A program made the position numbers and the translations under genes. This document shows, piece by piece, positions 10,939 to 22,223 of a stretch of DNA of 64,000 nucleotides; the stretch's first letter is position 1; every line of letters starts with the position of its first letter. This stretch comes from Phocoena phocoena (taxonomy: Eukaryota > Chordata > Mammalia > Artiodactyla > Phocoenidae), in NCBI RefSeq assembly GCF_963924675.1, contig NC_089234.1:65560088-65624087 (forward strand), written 5' to 3'. The notes beneath the pieces are model-generated. The model was not told the origin of the DNA. It was given only the letters and a program-made list of their open reading frames with translations, and searched no databases.

Positions 10939-11278
10939 TTTGGTTTTTTTTTTCCTGCGGTGTTTGGTCTTTGTTGCTGCGTGCAGGCTTTCTCTAGTTG
11001 CAGGGAGCGGGGGCTACTCTTTGTTGCCGTGTGTGGGCTTCTCAGTGCGGTGGCTTCTCGTTGCGGAGCATGGGCTCTAGGCGCAAGGGCTTCAGTAGTT
11101 GCAGCACATGGGCCCAGTAGTTGTGGCTCACGAGCTCTAGAGTGCACACTCAGTAGTTGTGGCGCACGGGCTTTGTTGCTCCGAGGCATGTGGGATCTTC
11201 CCAGACCAGGGATCGAACCCGTGTCCCCTGCATTGGCAGGCGGATTCTTAACCACTGTGCTACCAGGGAAGTCCCCCA
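10939..11278 (-). mobile_element. Long CHR-type SINE (about 335 bp)
   Basis: Reverse copy with several related GTAGTTGTGGC / GGGCTCTAG units between the tail and the tRNA-derived head (ending CCAGGGAAGTCCC). It is flanked by an 11-bp direct repeat AAATTGATTTT at 10928-10938 and 11279-11289. The 152-codon minus-strand and 126-codon plus-strand frames here are translations of this SINE, not genes. Confidence 0.9.
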
Positions 11279-11487
11279 AAATTGATTTTAGATTTAATGA
11301 TGTCCGAAACACATTCTCAGCAGACTTTTATGAAGACTAATAGTCCAAGGTGGTTACATGGGTGTATACATTTGTCAAAACTCATCAAATTGTACACATA
11401 AAATTACTTGTAAATTATATTGATAAAGATAATTTAAGAAAATAATGTTTTGCCCAGTAGCCAACACCTTAGAAAACAGGCAGTTTT

Positions 11488-11687
11488 TTTTTTGTTTTTG
11501 TTTTTTATGCGTTATGCGGGCCTCTCACTGTTGTGGCCTCTCCCGTTGCGGAGCGCAGGCTCAGCAGCCATGGCTCACAGGCCCAGCTGCTCCGTGGCAT
11601 GTGGGATCCTCCCGGACCGGGGCACGAACCCGTGTGCCCTGCATTGGCAGGTGGACTCTCAACCACTGCGCCACCAGGGAAGCCCCC
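11488..11687 (-). mobile_element. CHR-type SINE with internal deletion and 12-bp target duplication
   Basis: Reverse copy bounded by ACAGGCAGTTTT at 11476-11487 and 11688-11699. Compared with sister copies it lacks about 15 bp between two related CAGGCTC units, leaving GGAGCGCAGGCTCAGCAG. Otherwise typical. Confidence 0.92.
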
Positions 11688-11903
11688 ACAGGCAGTTTTA
11701 ATTAAAGTCCTACCAAACAGTATTAATTAGGACTAATTAGAAAGGCCTGCATGGACTTCTGAAAATGCTAACACTTTGAATACTATAAAATTAACACCTT
11801 TCTACTTTATAACTGGCTGCCTACCAGATATTTCTAATGCATGTCTCCTCTTTTGTTGATTTTTATTCCCTATATTTGCGACTCATTACTTATTATCTTA
11901 GAT

Positions 11904-12180
11904 CAGGGGTTGGCAAACTTACGGCCTTAGGGCCAAATTTAGCCCACCATCTGTCTTGTATGGTCTTCAGGTGAAGAATGGTTTTAATATTTTTTGATGG
12001 TTGAAAAATTTGTAAGAAGAATTTCTGAAATGTGAAAATTATATGAAATTCTAATTTTAGGAATACAGGCACACCCATATATTATACCTTGCTCTTTGTG
12101 CTACAGCAGAAACTATGTAGCTCACAAAGCCTAAAACATTTACTATTTGGCTCGTTACAGAGTAAGTTTTCTCACCCTTG
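11904..12180 (+). mobile_element. Non-autonomous hAT-type DNA transposon
   Basis: Terminal inverted repeats CAGGGGTTGGCAAACTT (left) and AAGTTTTCTCACCCTTG (right), with an internal GCCTAAAACATTTACTATTTG segment typical of the hAT-Charlie MITEs beginning CAGGGGTTGGCAAAC. It is flanked by 8-bp direct repeats TCTTAGAT (11896-11903) and TTTTAGAT (12181-12188), the length expected for hAT. No transposase coding capacity. The middle is AT-rich and diverged. Confidence 0.75.
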
Positions 12181-12188
12181 TTTTAGAT

Positions 12189-14782
12189 AGTCTGTTTTGA
12201 CTGTTTACCAAAATCTTGAACGACTTGCCCAAGGATCCAATCACTCCTTTATTAGTTTTCCCTTATAAATCCAATTGTCCAAAACATTTGAATATTAGAA
12301 TTGTTTTTCCTTCCAAGTTCCTTGAATCATGTAACCACCTAGAACAACTTCTGCTAATTCTTCCTATTCCCAGGGGAAGGGATGAATAGGAAGTGTCCCA
12401 GCCTCCTTTCTCCATCCTCCTTTTTACCCTGAGGGCTTCCACGCCTTAGGTGCTCAAATTTTTTTACCTTTTCTTTTGTAGTTTGAGCTATCTGTGCTTC
12501 TTCCTTTGCAAATTTTATATTCCTGCCCTACTATTTTGCAGAGAGAGTCCTTTAATTACTAGGACTCACCCTTCTCCAAAAGCTGAATGGAATTTTTTTG
12601 CATTCTTCTTGGTATTTTCATTCAGCAGATAAAATTAAATTTTAGCTTAGCCTCTGATTACCATACATTTTGAAATTCAGTTTTTGAGGCTTACATGATG
12701 TTGAAATTCATCAACTTTATTCAACCATTACTTCTTATTTTTTTTATGTTATAGTAGTAACAAATTTGTCCAAAGATTATTGGATTGCAAATGAATTTTC
12801 ATAAAATAAGTACTTGCTGAGTGAATTTAAACATGCAGTGAATTAGGGTAAGTGTATGTCTTGGTTTCCTTAGGACAGATTTGGATTATCCCCCTTTTCA
12901 CTCTCAAAAGTATCAAATTTGGATGATATATTGTTATGTTCACTCTAGTTTCTGGGTCCTGATTATGCTGCTTGAGGCCCCATGTTGCATCATTTTTACC
13001 CACCAGACTACGTTCCACAGTGCCTGGGCACTGATGATCACAGTTCTTTATCAAGCCAGGTTTTCCGACACTTTCTTTCCATAGGCCTAACTGCTAGCAA
13101 ATGTTCCCTTCCACTCTTCATGCTCTGCAGACCCTTTGTTGACTGTGGAGAATCTATTCAGGCACCATTCACATTTATTTAACGTTCAAGAATTTACACC
13201 TTTTCATTTTTCAGTGGAAAGCAGATTTCCTGAATTCATCTTAGTCACTCTACATTCTCACAGGAGTCTTGCCAGGGAATACCAATTAAAGCACTTTGTC
13301 CTTTTTGGAAATGATATGACTCCTTTATAGTGTCAGAGCCAATTTGTAGAGAAGCCAATTTCCAGGGGGCTTTCTAAAGGAATTTAATAAAAGACATGCA
13401 GCAGAGTAACCTTAGCTTTATATGCAGATTTAGATCAGACATTACTGGGAAGAATTCTGTAGTGAGGCTCTTGCTGTTTCCTCTGAAAACAAAGAGTTTA
13501 AGGCAAGGAAAAGCAGAATCACCTACTAGCACTGGTCAGCAAGAGGTGAGACTGTATGCTCTCAGTGCACTTAATGACCTTCCTCATGTGTGCACCATTT
13601 GAAGAGACTTTTGACTAAGGGAACAGAGGTGACTAGAGTAGGAAAAAGTGTTCATTGAGAAACCTGTTGGTTAAGCTACAAAGCAGCACCAGTCAGTGAT
13701 CTCTGTTGCTCATGCTGGGAGAGAGATGTTCAGCTTGAAGTCATTCTCGGAAGTGCTCTTTCACCAAAGGGTCAGAGCCGTGGACTGACAGGAGAGTCCA
13801 TGGTCCAAAAGGGCTTTGATGCAGACTAGCCTTGCACTCAGGGAACTCTACACAAGTGCTATGCAGAGCCGCTGATTCTGAGTAGCTGAGTTTAAGGAGC
13901 CAAGCATCTCTCTTTGAAAGTACCTTCAGGGGAAATAGCTAGCACTGTGAATAGAAAAATAATATGGGGAGGATGGGGGGATGTTTAGTTGTGGAATCTT
14001 AAGGGCTTTTTTTTTATCGTTCGTTTCTGGTAAGTTAATTATTAAATAATTTATTTCAATTTTTATAACTAAACTTGCATTAGTAATTAAATAAATTAGT
14101 AAATATATTAAGTGTTAAATCTAATAATATGTTTTCATTATTTTCTATTTTGTTTTCATCCTAAAAACTCTTATGGGGGGCTGATCGCTTAACTCAAGTG
14201 AAATGTTTGGCTGCCCACATTTCAAAAGTAACTTTTGGAATGTTGAATAAGCCTTCTAGAGAAAAAAAGTCTGAAAGATACAATTTATGAAGTGATGACT
14301 TTTAAGATACAGACTTCGGCATAACTCATAGTAGGAGGAATATTGAGACTTTTGTATTTCCAGTATCTGTAAAGTAAACGATGGAGTTTCAAAGGGAGAA
14401 ATATTCTGGAGCCTGATAGCAAAGGTCAGGAAGTAAAGTGAGGCTCTTGAGGTCACACACTGATGGGGAAGTAACAGGATAAGATCAGAGCCTTTGAGCA
14501 CCTGGTTCAGGACAGTTTCCTTTACCTTGGTAGAAGGAAACAGCCCAGTGTTGTTATGCACTCAACAGGAGCCCTTCTACCTCACTGACTCCCCTTTGTT
14601 GATGGGCCACTTAGTTATAAACACAGAAATCCCAAGAACCACTTTTGGGGCAATTTGTTGAAGAATACTTACCCTACAACTCTCTTCCCTGCACCTTCAA
14701 ATTCAGATACATAGACCTCCTGACTGTTTCTCCAGTTTGGCAGACCTGCCTACACTTCTGGTGTCTTTCCACTTACTGCCCT
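12189..14782. other. Intronic sequence without recognised features
   Basis: No gene or confident repeat. A G-rich stretch at 13963-13982 and an AT-rich stretch at 14030-14130 are the only compositional marks. Open frames of 60-101 codons here match nothing I recognise. Confidence 0.5.
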
Positions 14783-14798
14783 CTCTAACCATGTGCTT

Positions 14799-15957
14799 CC
14801 TTTCTCTCTTTTTTCTTTTAATTTTTATTGGAGTATAGTTGATTTACAATGTTATGTTCGTTTCAGGTGTACTGCAAAGTGAATCAGTTGTACATGTACA
14901 TACATCCACTCTTTTTTAGATTCTTTTTCCATATAGGCCATTACAGAGCATTGAGTAGAGTTCCCTGTGCTATACAGTAGGTCCTTATTAGCTATCTATT
15001 TTATATATAGTAGTATGTGTCAATCCCAATCTCCCAGTTTATCCCTCCCCACCCCCAACCCCCAGTAACTATAAGTTTGTTTTCTACATCTGTAACTCTA
15101 TTTCTGTTTTGTAAATAAGTTCATTTGTACCCTGTTTTTAGATTCTACATATAAACAATATCATATGATACTTGTCTTTCTCTGCCTGACTTACTTCACT
15201 CAGTATGACAATCTCTAGGTCCATTCATGTTGCTGCAAATGGCATTATTTCATTCTTTTTTTATGGCTGAGTAATATTCCATTGTATATATGTACCACAT
15301 CTTCTTTATCCACTCCTCTGTCGATGGACATTTAAGTTGCTTCCATGTCCTGGCTATTGTAAATAGTGCTGCAATGAACATTGGGGTGCATGTATCTTTT
15401 CAAATTATGGTTTTCTCCAGATGTATGCCCAGGAGTGGGATTGCTGTATCGTAAGGTAGCTATATTTTTAATTTTTTAAGGAGCCCTGTACTGTTCTCCA
15501 CAGTGGCTGTACCAATTTACATTTCCACAAACAGTGAGGTGGAGGGCTCCCTTTTCTCTACACCCTCTCCAGCATTTATTATTTGTAGATTTTTGATGAT
15601 GGCCATTTTGACTGGTGTGAGGTGGTACCTTATTGTAGTTTTGATTTGCATTTCTCTAATAATTAGTGATGTTGAGCATCTTTTCATGTGCTTTTAAGTA
15701 AAACTGTCACTGTTTGCAGGTGACATGTTACTATACATAGAAAATCCTGAAGATGCTACCAGAAAACTACTAGAGCTCATCAATAAATTTGGTGAAGTTG
15801 CAGGATACAAAATTAATACACATAAATCTCTTGCATTCCTATACAGTAACAACGAAATATCAGAAAGAGAAATCAAGGAAACAATCCCATTTACCATCGC
15901 ATCAAAAAGAATAAAATGCCTAGGAATAAATCTTCCTAAGGAGGCAAAAGACCTGTA
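14799..15957 (-). mobile_element. 5'-inverted L1 insertion (twin priming)
   Basis: 14799 to about 15694 is the minus-strand 3' end of L1 (tail, 3' UTR, end of ORF2). At about 15695 it switches to L1 ORF2 in plus orientation up to 15957, encoding the reverse-transcriptase core and following region. The composite is bounded by a perfect 16-bp direct repeat CTCTAACCATGTGCTT at 14783-14798 and 15958-15973, so it is one insertion. 5'-truncated and inactive. Confidence 0.93.
15698..15957 (+). pseudogene. Inverted L1 ORF2 fragment (reverse transcriptase core)
   Basis: In the inverted arm the frame reads a VKLSLF-type start, then FAGDMLLYIENPEDATRKLL, GYKINTHKSLAFL and a GINLPKEAKDLY end. The catalytic FADD motif of L1 reverse transcriptase appears here as FAGD, so one catalytic aspartate is lost. 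The frame is open but truncated at both ends and cannot make a working protein. Confidence 0.88.
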
Positions 15958-15973
15958 CTCTAACCATGTGCTT

Positions 15974-17010
15974 TCTACAAGAATTGCACAGCAGACTTCT
16001 TCAGGTCTGAGTTATCATTACCTTACATAACATCCTGCATAAGCCCTTTAAGAATCATGAATAAAAATAGCATCTTCCACTTCAGACAGCCTTTATCTTC
16101 TTACTGAAGTTTATGTTTACCATGACAAATGGCATTATATACTTATGTGCTTACTTATCTATTGCCTGTCTCCCCATACAAGAATATAGACTATATAAAA
16201 GAAGGAATTTTTAGACATTTAAACTAAAATAAGATGTTAGGCTTTTTCACAGTTAAAGTGATTGATTTGGTTGCCAAATTTGACATTTGTTTGAAATATA
16301 ATCATTCGACCTCACAGAATTAAGGGCAAGAAAAATGTTACTTTGTTATATTTTATATTACAAATAGTGATGGATAATAGGAAACTATCTCCATAAATAT
16401 TTTCACGAAGAATTAAAATTTGCTTGATCTTTGGTTTAAGATAATTTTGACAGTGCCAATGATCTTTACTAAGTATTGTACTCTGTGACCACTAATGCTA
16501 TCACAAATGTACGTACACATATGTGTCAATGCTATTTGTCTCACTACGAGCTTCTGTAAAGTAGGATATATGTAGTCGGTTTAAAATGTCCTTTATTTTA
16601 CCTAATGCTCATGACAAGATTCCTCTTTAAAGATGATGGCAGTTGTAGAACACCCCTGATGTGACTTCTTGATTGTGTGCATTAGCTGTTGGGTTGTGAG
16701 AGGAGGAAAGATCCTTGAGGATTGAGTTTGTGGAACTTGCTGAAGTGTATTTTATACACATTATCTTGTATTATCAGTCCCTTGGTGTTATAGGCTCTGA
16801 AAAAATCACAAAATTATCCACAAATTTACTGATTAAAATGTGTTTTATACTGTCTTAGATTGCAGTGTTTGGAACAGAAATCAGAAATTTAATTAAAGTC
16901 ATAAAATATAGAAAGATACCATAAAAATTATTTCTAATCCTTAAAAATGGCTGTAAAATACATTTTAACCAGTGAATAGTGGTCTGTATACTACAAAATA
17001 TAAAAAAAAT
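15974..17010. other. Intronic sequence between two L1 elements
   Basis: AT-rich, no gene or repeat recognised. Confidence 0.5.
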
Positions 17011-17261
17011 AAAACCAGGGTTTTTTTTGTTGTTGTCGTTTGTTTGTTTTTTTATACTGCAGGTTCTTATTACTCATCAATTTCATACACATCAGCGTAT
17101 ACATGTCAATCCCAATCGCCCAATTCAGCACAACACCATCCCCACCCCACAGCGGTTTTCCCCCCTTGGTGTCCATATGTTTGTTCTCTACATCTGTGTC
17201 TCAACTTCTGCCCTGCAAACCGGTTCATCTGTACCATTTATCTAGGTTCCACATACATGTG

Positions 17262-20200
17262 TTAATATACGATATTTGTTTTTCTCTTTCTGACTTCACT
17301 CTGTACGACAGTCTCTAGATCCATCCACGTCTCAACAAATGACTCAATTTCGTTCTTTTTTATGCCTGAGTAATATTCCATTGTATATATGTACCACAAC
17401 TTCTTTATCCATTCATCTGTTGATGGGCATTTAGGTTGCTTCCATGACCTGGCTATTGTAAATAGTGCTACAATGAACAGTGGGGTGCATGTGTCTTTTT
17501 GAATTATGGTTTTCTCTGGGTATATGCCCAGTAGTGGGATTGCTGGATCATATGGTAATTCTATTTTTAGTTTTTAAAGAAACCTCCATACTGTTCTCCA
17601 TAGTGGCTGTATCAATTTACATTCCCACCAACAGTACAAGAGGTTTCCCTTTCTCCACACCCTCTCCAGCATTTGTTGTTTGTAGATTTTCTGATGATGG
17701 CCATTCTCACTGGTGTGAGGTGATACCTCATTGTAGTTTTGATTTGCATTTCTCTAATAATTAGTGATGTTGAGCAGGTTTTCATGTGCTTCTTGGCCAT
17801 CTGTATGTCTTCCTTGGAGAAATGAATATTTAGGTCTTCTTCCCATTTATTGATTGGGTTGTTTGTTTAATATTGAGCTGCATGAGCTGTTTATGTATTT
17901 TGGAGATTAATCATTTGTCCGTTGATTTGTTTGTGAATATTTTCTCCCATTCTGAGGTGTGTCTTTTTGTCTTGTTTATGGTTTCCTTTGCTGTGCAAAA
18001 GCTTTGAAGTTTCATTAGGTCCCATTTGTTTATTTTTGGTTTTATTTCCATTACTCTAGGAGGTGGATCAAAAAAGATCTTGCTGTGATTTATGTCAAAG
18101 ATTGTTCTTCCTATGTTTTCCTCTAAGAGTTTTATAGTGTCCAGTCTTACATTTAGGTCTTGAATCCATTTAGAGTTTATTTTTGTGTATGGTGTTGGGG
18201 AGTGTTCTAATTTCATTCTTTTACACGTAGCTGTCCAGTTTTCCCAGCACCACTTATTGAAGAGACTGTCTTTTCTCCATTGTATATCCTTGCCTCCTTT
18301 GTCATAGATTACTTTACCATAGGTGTGTGGGTTTATCTCTGGGCTTTTTATCTTGTTCCATTGATCTATATTTCTTTTTTATACCAGTACCATATTGTCT
18401 TGATTACTGTAGCTTTGTAGTATAGTCTGAAGTCAGGGAGTCTGATTCCTCCAGCTCCACTTTTTCTCCTCAAGACTGCTTTGGCTATTCGGGGTCTTTT
18501 GTGTCTCCATACAAATTTAAAGATTTTTTGTTCTAGTTCTGTAAAAAATGCCATTGGTAATTTGATAGGGATTGCATTGAATCTGTAGATTGCTTTGGCT
18601 AGTATAGTCATTTCCACAATATTGATTCTTCCAATCCAAGAACATGGTATATCTCTGCATCTGTTGGTATCATCTTTAATTTCTTTCATCAGTATCTTAT
18701 AGTTTTCTGCATACAGGTCTTTTGTCTCCCGAGCTAGGTTTATTCCTCGGTGTTTTATTATTTTTGTTGCAATGGTAAATGGGAGTGTTTCCATAATTTC
18801 TCTTTCAGATTTTTCATCATTAGTGTAGAGGAATGCAAGAGATTTCTGTGCATTAATTTTGTATCCTGCAACTTTACCAAATTCATTGATTAGCTCTAGA
18901 AGTTTTCTGGTGGCATTTTCAGGATTCTCTATGTATAGTATCATGTCATCTGCAAGCAGTGACACTTTTACTTCTTCTTTTCCAGTTTGTATTCCTTTTA
19001 TTTTTCTTTTCTGATTGCCATGGCTAGGACTTTCTAAACTATGTTGAATAATAGTGGTGAGAGTGAACATGCTTGTCTCGTTCCTGATCTTAGATGAAAT
19101 GCTTTCAGTTTTTCACCATTGAGAATGATGTTTGCTGTGGGTTTGTCCTATATGGCCTTTATTATGTTGAGGACGGATCGCTCTATGCCCACTTTCTGGA
19201 GAGTTTTTTATCATAAATGGGTGTTGAACTTTGTCAAAAGCTTTTTCTGCATCTACTGAGATGATCATATGGTTTTTACTCTTCTCTTTGTTAACATGGT
19301 GTATCACATTGATTAATTTGCGTATATTAAAGAATCCTTGCATCCCTGGGATAAATCCCACTTGATCATGATGTATCATCATTTTAATGTGTTGTTGAAT
19401 TCTGTTTGCTAGTATTTTGTTGAGGATTTTTGCATCTATATTCATCTGTGATATTGGTGTGTAATTTTCTTTTTTTGTAGTATCTTTTTCTGGTTTTGGT
19501 ATCAGGGTGATGGTGGCCTCATAGAATGAGTTTCGATGTGTTCCTTTCTCTGCAATGTTTTGGAAGAGTTTGAGAAGGATGGGTGTTAGTTCTTCTCTAA
19601 ATGTTTGATAGAATTCACCTGTGAAGGTATCTGCTCCTGGTCTTTTGTTTGTTGGAAGATTTTTAATCACAGTTTCAATTTCATTCCTTGTGACTGGTCT
19701 GTTCATATTTTCTATTTCTTCCGGGTTCAGTCTTGGAAGGTTATACATTTCTAAGAATTTGTCTGTTTCTTCCAGGTTGTCCATTTTATTGGCATAGAGT
19801 TGCTTGGAGTAGTCTCATAGGATGCTTTTTATTTCTGCAGTGTCTGTTGTAACTTCTCCTTTTTAATTTCTAATTTTATTGATGTGAGTCATCTCCCTCT
19901 CTTTTTGATGAGTCTGGCTAATGGTTTATCAATTTTGTCTATCTTCTCAAAGAACCAGCTTTTAGTTTTATTGATCTTTGCAATTGTTTTCTTTGTTTCT
20001 ATTTCATTTATTTCTGCTCTGATCTTTATGATTTCTTTCCTTCTGCCAACTTTGGGTTTTGTTTGTTCTTTCTCTAGTTCCATTAGGTGTAAGGTTAAAT
20101 TGTTTATTTGAGATTTTTCTTGTTTCTTGAGGTAGGCTTGTATAGCTATAAACTTCCCTATTAGAACTGCTTTTGCTGCATCCCATAGGTTTTGGATCAT

Positions 20201-21240
20201 CCTGTTTTCATTGTCATTTGTCTCTAGGTATTTTTTGATTTCCTCTTTGATTTCTTCAGTGATCTCTTGCGTATTTAGTAACGTATTGTTTAGCCTCCAT
20301 GTGTTTGTGTTTTTCACGTTTTTTCCCTGTAATTCATTTCTAATCTCATAGCGTTGTTGCCAGAAAGGATGCTTGATATGATTTCAGTTTTCTTAAATTT
20401 ACTGAGGCTTGATTTGTGACCCAAGATGTGATCTGTCCTGGAGAATATTCCATGCGCACTTGAGAAGAAAGTGTAATCTGCTGTTTTTGGATGGAATTTC
20501 CTATAAATATCAGTTAGATCTTTATGGTCTATTGTGTCATTTAAAGCTTCTGTTTCCTTATTTATTTTCATTTTGGATGATCTGTCCATTGATGTAAGTG
20601 AGGTGTTAAAGTCCCCCACTATTTTTTTTCTTTTTTTTGCGGTACGTGGGCCTCTCACTGTTGTGGCCTCTCGTGTTGCGGAGCACAAACTCTGGACGCA
20701 CAAGCTCAGCAGCCGTGGCTCACGGGCCCAGCTGCTCCGCAGCATGTGCGATCTTCCTGGACCATGGCATGAACCCGTGTCGCCTGCATCGGCAGACGGA
20801 CTCTCAACCACTGCAACACCAGGGAAGCCCTCCCCCACTATTATTGTGTTACTGTTGATTTCCTCTTTTATAGCTGTTAGCATTTGCCTTATGTGTTGAG
20901 GTGCTCCTGTGTTGGGTGCATATATATTTATAATTGTTATATCTTTTTCTTAGATTGATCCCTTGATCATTATGTAGTGTCCTTCTTTGTCTCTTGTAAT
21001 ATTCTTTATTTTAAAGTCTATTTTATCTGATATGAGTATAGCTACTCCAGCTTTCTTCTGATTTCCATTTGCATGGAATATCTTTTTCCATGCCCTCACT
21101 TTCAGTCTGTATGTGTCCCAGGTCTGAAGTGGGTCTCTTGTAGACAGCATATAGATGGGTCTTGTTTTTGTGTCCATTCAGCAAGCCAGTGTCTTTTGGT
21201 TGGAGCATTTAATCCATTCACGTTTAAGGTAATTATCTAT
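17262..21240 (-). pseudogene. L1 ORF2 (endonuclease-reverse transcriptase) relic
   Basis: Order on the minus strand: endonuclease (QETH segment near 21130; SRTDHILGHKSSL near 20400), then reverse transcriptase ([21 protein letters not shown] near 19350; [11 protein letters not shown] near 18940) and a C-terminal region ([27 protein letters not shown] near 17650). The end is a NIVY-type terminus with TAA at 17262-17264. The frame is broken into at least seven pieces. The catalytic motif reads LADD instead of FADD, and the endonuclease SDHN motif reads SGNN. A SINE interrupts the endonuclease. Confidence 0.9.
20624..20830 (-). mobile_element. CHR-type SINE nested in the L1 endonuclease region
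   Basis: Reverse copy with a poly-T side, GCGGTACGTGGGCCTCTCAC and a head ending CCAGGGAAGCCC. It is bounded by a perfect 12-bp duplication TCCCCCACTATT at 20612-20623 and 20831-20842, which is L1 ORF2 sequence. It therefore landed after the L1 inserted. A minus-strand open frame runs through it (20314-20883), but the SINE part is not L1 protein. Confidence 0.94.
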
Positions 21241-21250
21241 ATGTATGTTC

Positions 21251-22223
21251 CTATGACCATTTTCTTAATTGTTTTGTGTTTGTTTTTGTAGGTCCTTTTC
21301 TTTTCTTGTGTTTCCCACTTAGAGAGGTTCCTTTAGCATTTGTTGTAGAGCTGGTTCGGTGGTGCTGAATTCTCTTAGCTTTTGCTTGTGTGTAAAGGTT
21401 TTGATTTCTCCATTAAATCTGAATGAGATCCTTGCCAGATAGAGTAATCTTGGTTGTAGGTTCTTCCCTTTCATCACTTTAAGTATATCATGCCACTCCT
21501 TTCTGGCTTGTAGAGTTCCTGCTGAGAAATCAGCTGTTCACCTTATGGGAGTTCCCTTGTATGTTATTTTTCATTTTTCCCTTGCTGCTTTCAATAATTT
21601 TTCTTTGTCTTTAATGTTTGCCAGTTTGGTTACTCTGTGTCTTGGTGTGTTTCTCCTTGGGTTTATCCTGTATGGGACTGTCTGTTCTTTCTGGACTTGG
21701 GTGGCTATTTCCTTTCCCATGTTAGGGAAGTTTTCGACTATAATCTCTTCATATATTTTCTCTGGTCCTTTTTCTCTCTCTTCTCCTTCTGGGACCCCTA
21801 TAATGCAAATGTTGTTTCAGTTAATGTTGTCTCAGAGGTCTCTTAGGCTGTCTTCGTTTCTTTTCATTCTTTTTCTTTATTCTGTTCTGCAGCAGTGAAT
21901 TCCACCATTCTGTCTTCCAGGTCACTTATCCGTTCTTCTGCCTCAGTTTTTCTGCTGTTGATTCCTTCTAGTGTAGTTTTCATTTCAGTTATTGTATTGT
22001 TCATCTCTGTTTGTTTGTTCTTTAATTCTTCTAGGTCTTTGTTAAACATTTCTTGCATCTTGTTGATCTTTGCCTCCATTCTTTTTCGTAAGTCCTTGAT
22101 CATCTTTACTATCATTATTCTGAATTCTTTTTCTGGAAGGTTGCCCATCTCCACTTCATTTAGTTGTTTTTCTGGGGTTTTATATTCTTCCTTTATCTGG
22201 TACATAGCCCTCTGTCTTTTCAT
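21251..22223 (-). pseudogene. L1 ORF1 (RNA-binding chaperone) relic
   Basis: It starts MKRQRAMYQIKEEYKTPEKQ and runs through a heptad-rich coiled-coil (KDLRKRMEAKINKMQEMF, DLEELKNKQTEMNNTITEMK). The expected stop after a KKRKGPTKTNTKQLRKWS-like end is at 21251-21253. Total length is 973 nt, not a multiple of three, and the open frame stops near 21864, so the RNA-binding C-terminal half is out of frame or interrupted. Confidence 0.85.

Larger units (their letters stand above)
10290..11440 (+). mobile_element. Old L1 fragment split by two CHR SINEs
   Basis: Pieces of an ancient L1 ORF2 and 3' end can be followed in order: an ENPK...LVELINKFR-like stretch at 10340-10460, a GATAAATTTAACAAAGACAT segment near 10758, a GGACTGGGAGACTCAGTATTG segment near 10884, and a 3' segment TTACATGGGTGTATACATTTG near 11355. 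SINEs at 10513-10634 and 10939-11278 interrupt it. No intact frame survives. Confidence 0.65.

Noticed and set aside
10854..11340. Long frames (152 and 126 codons) on both strands
   Set aside because: They coincide with the long CHR SINE at 10939-11278 bounded by an 11-bp target duplication.
15725..16030. 101-codon + strand frame as an intact small protein
   Set aside because: It is the inverted L1 ORF2 arm up to 15957 plus chance read-through of flanking sequence including the target duplication.
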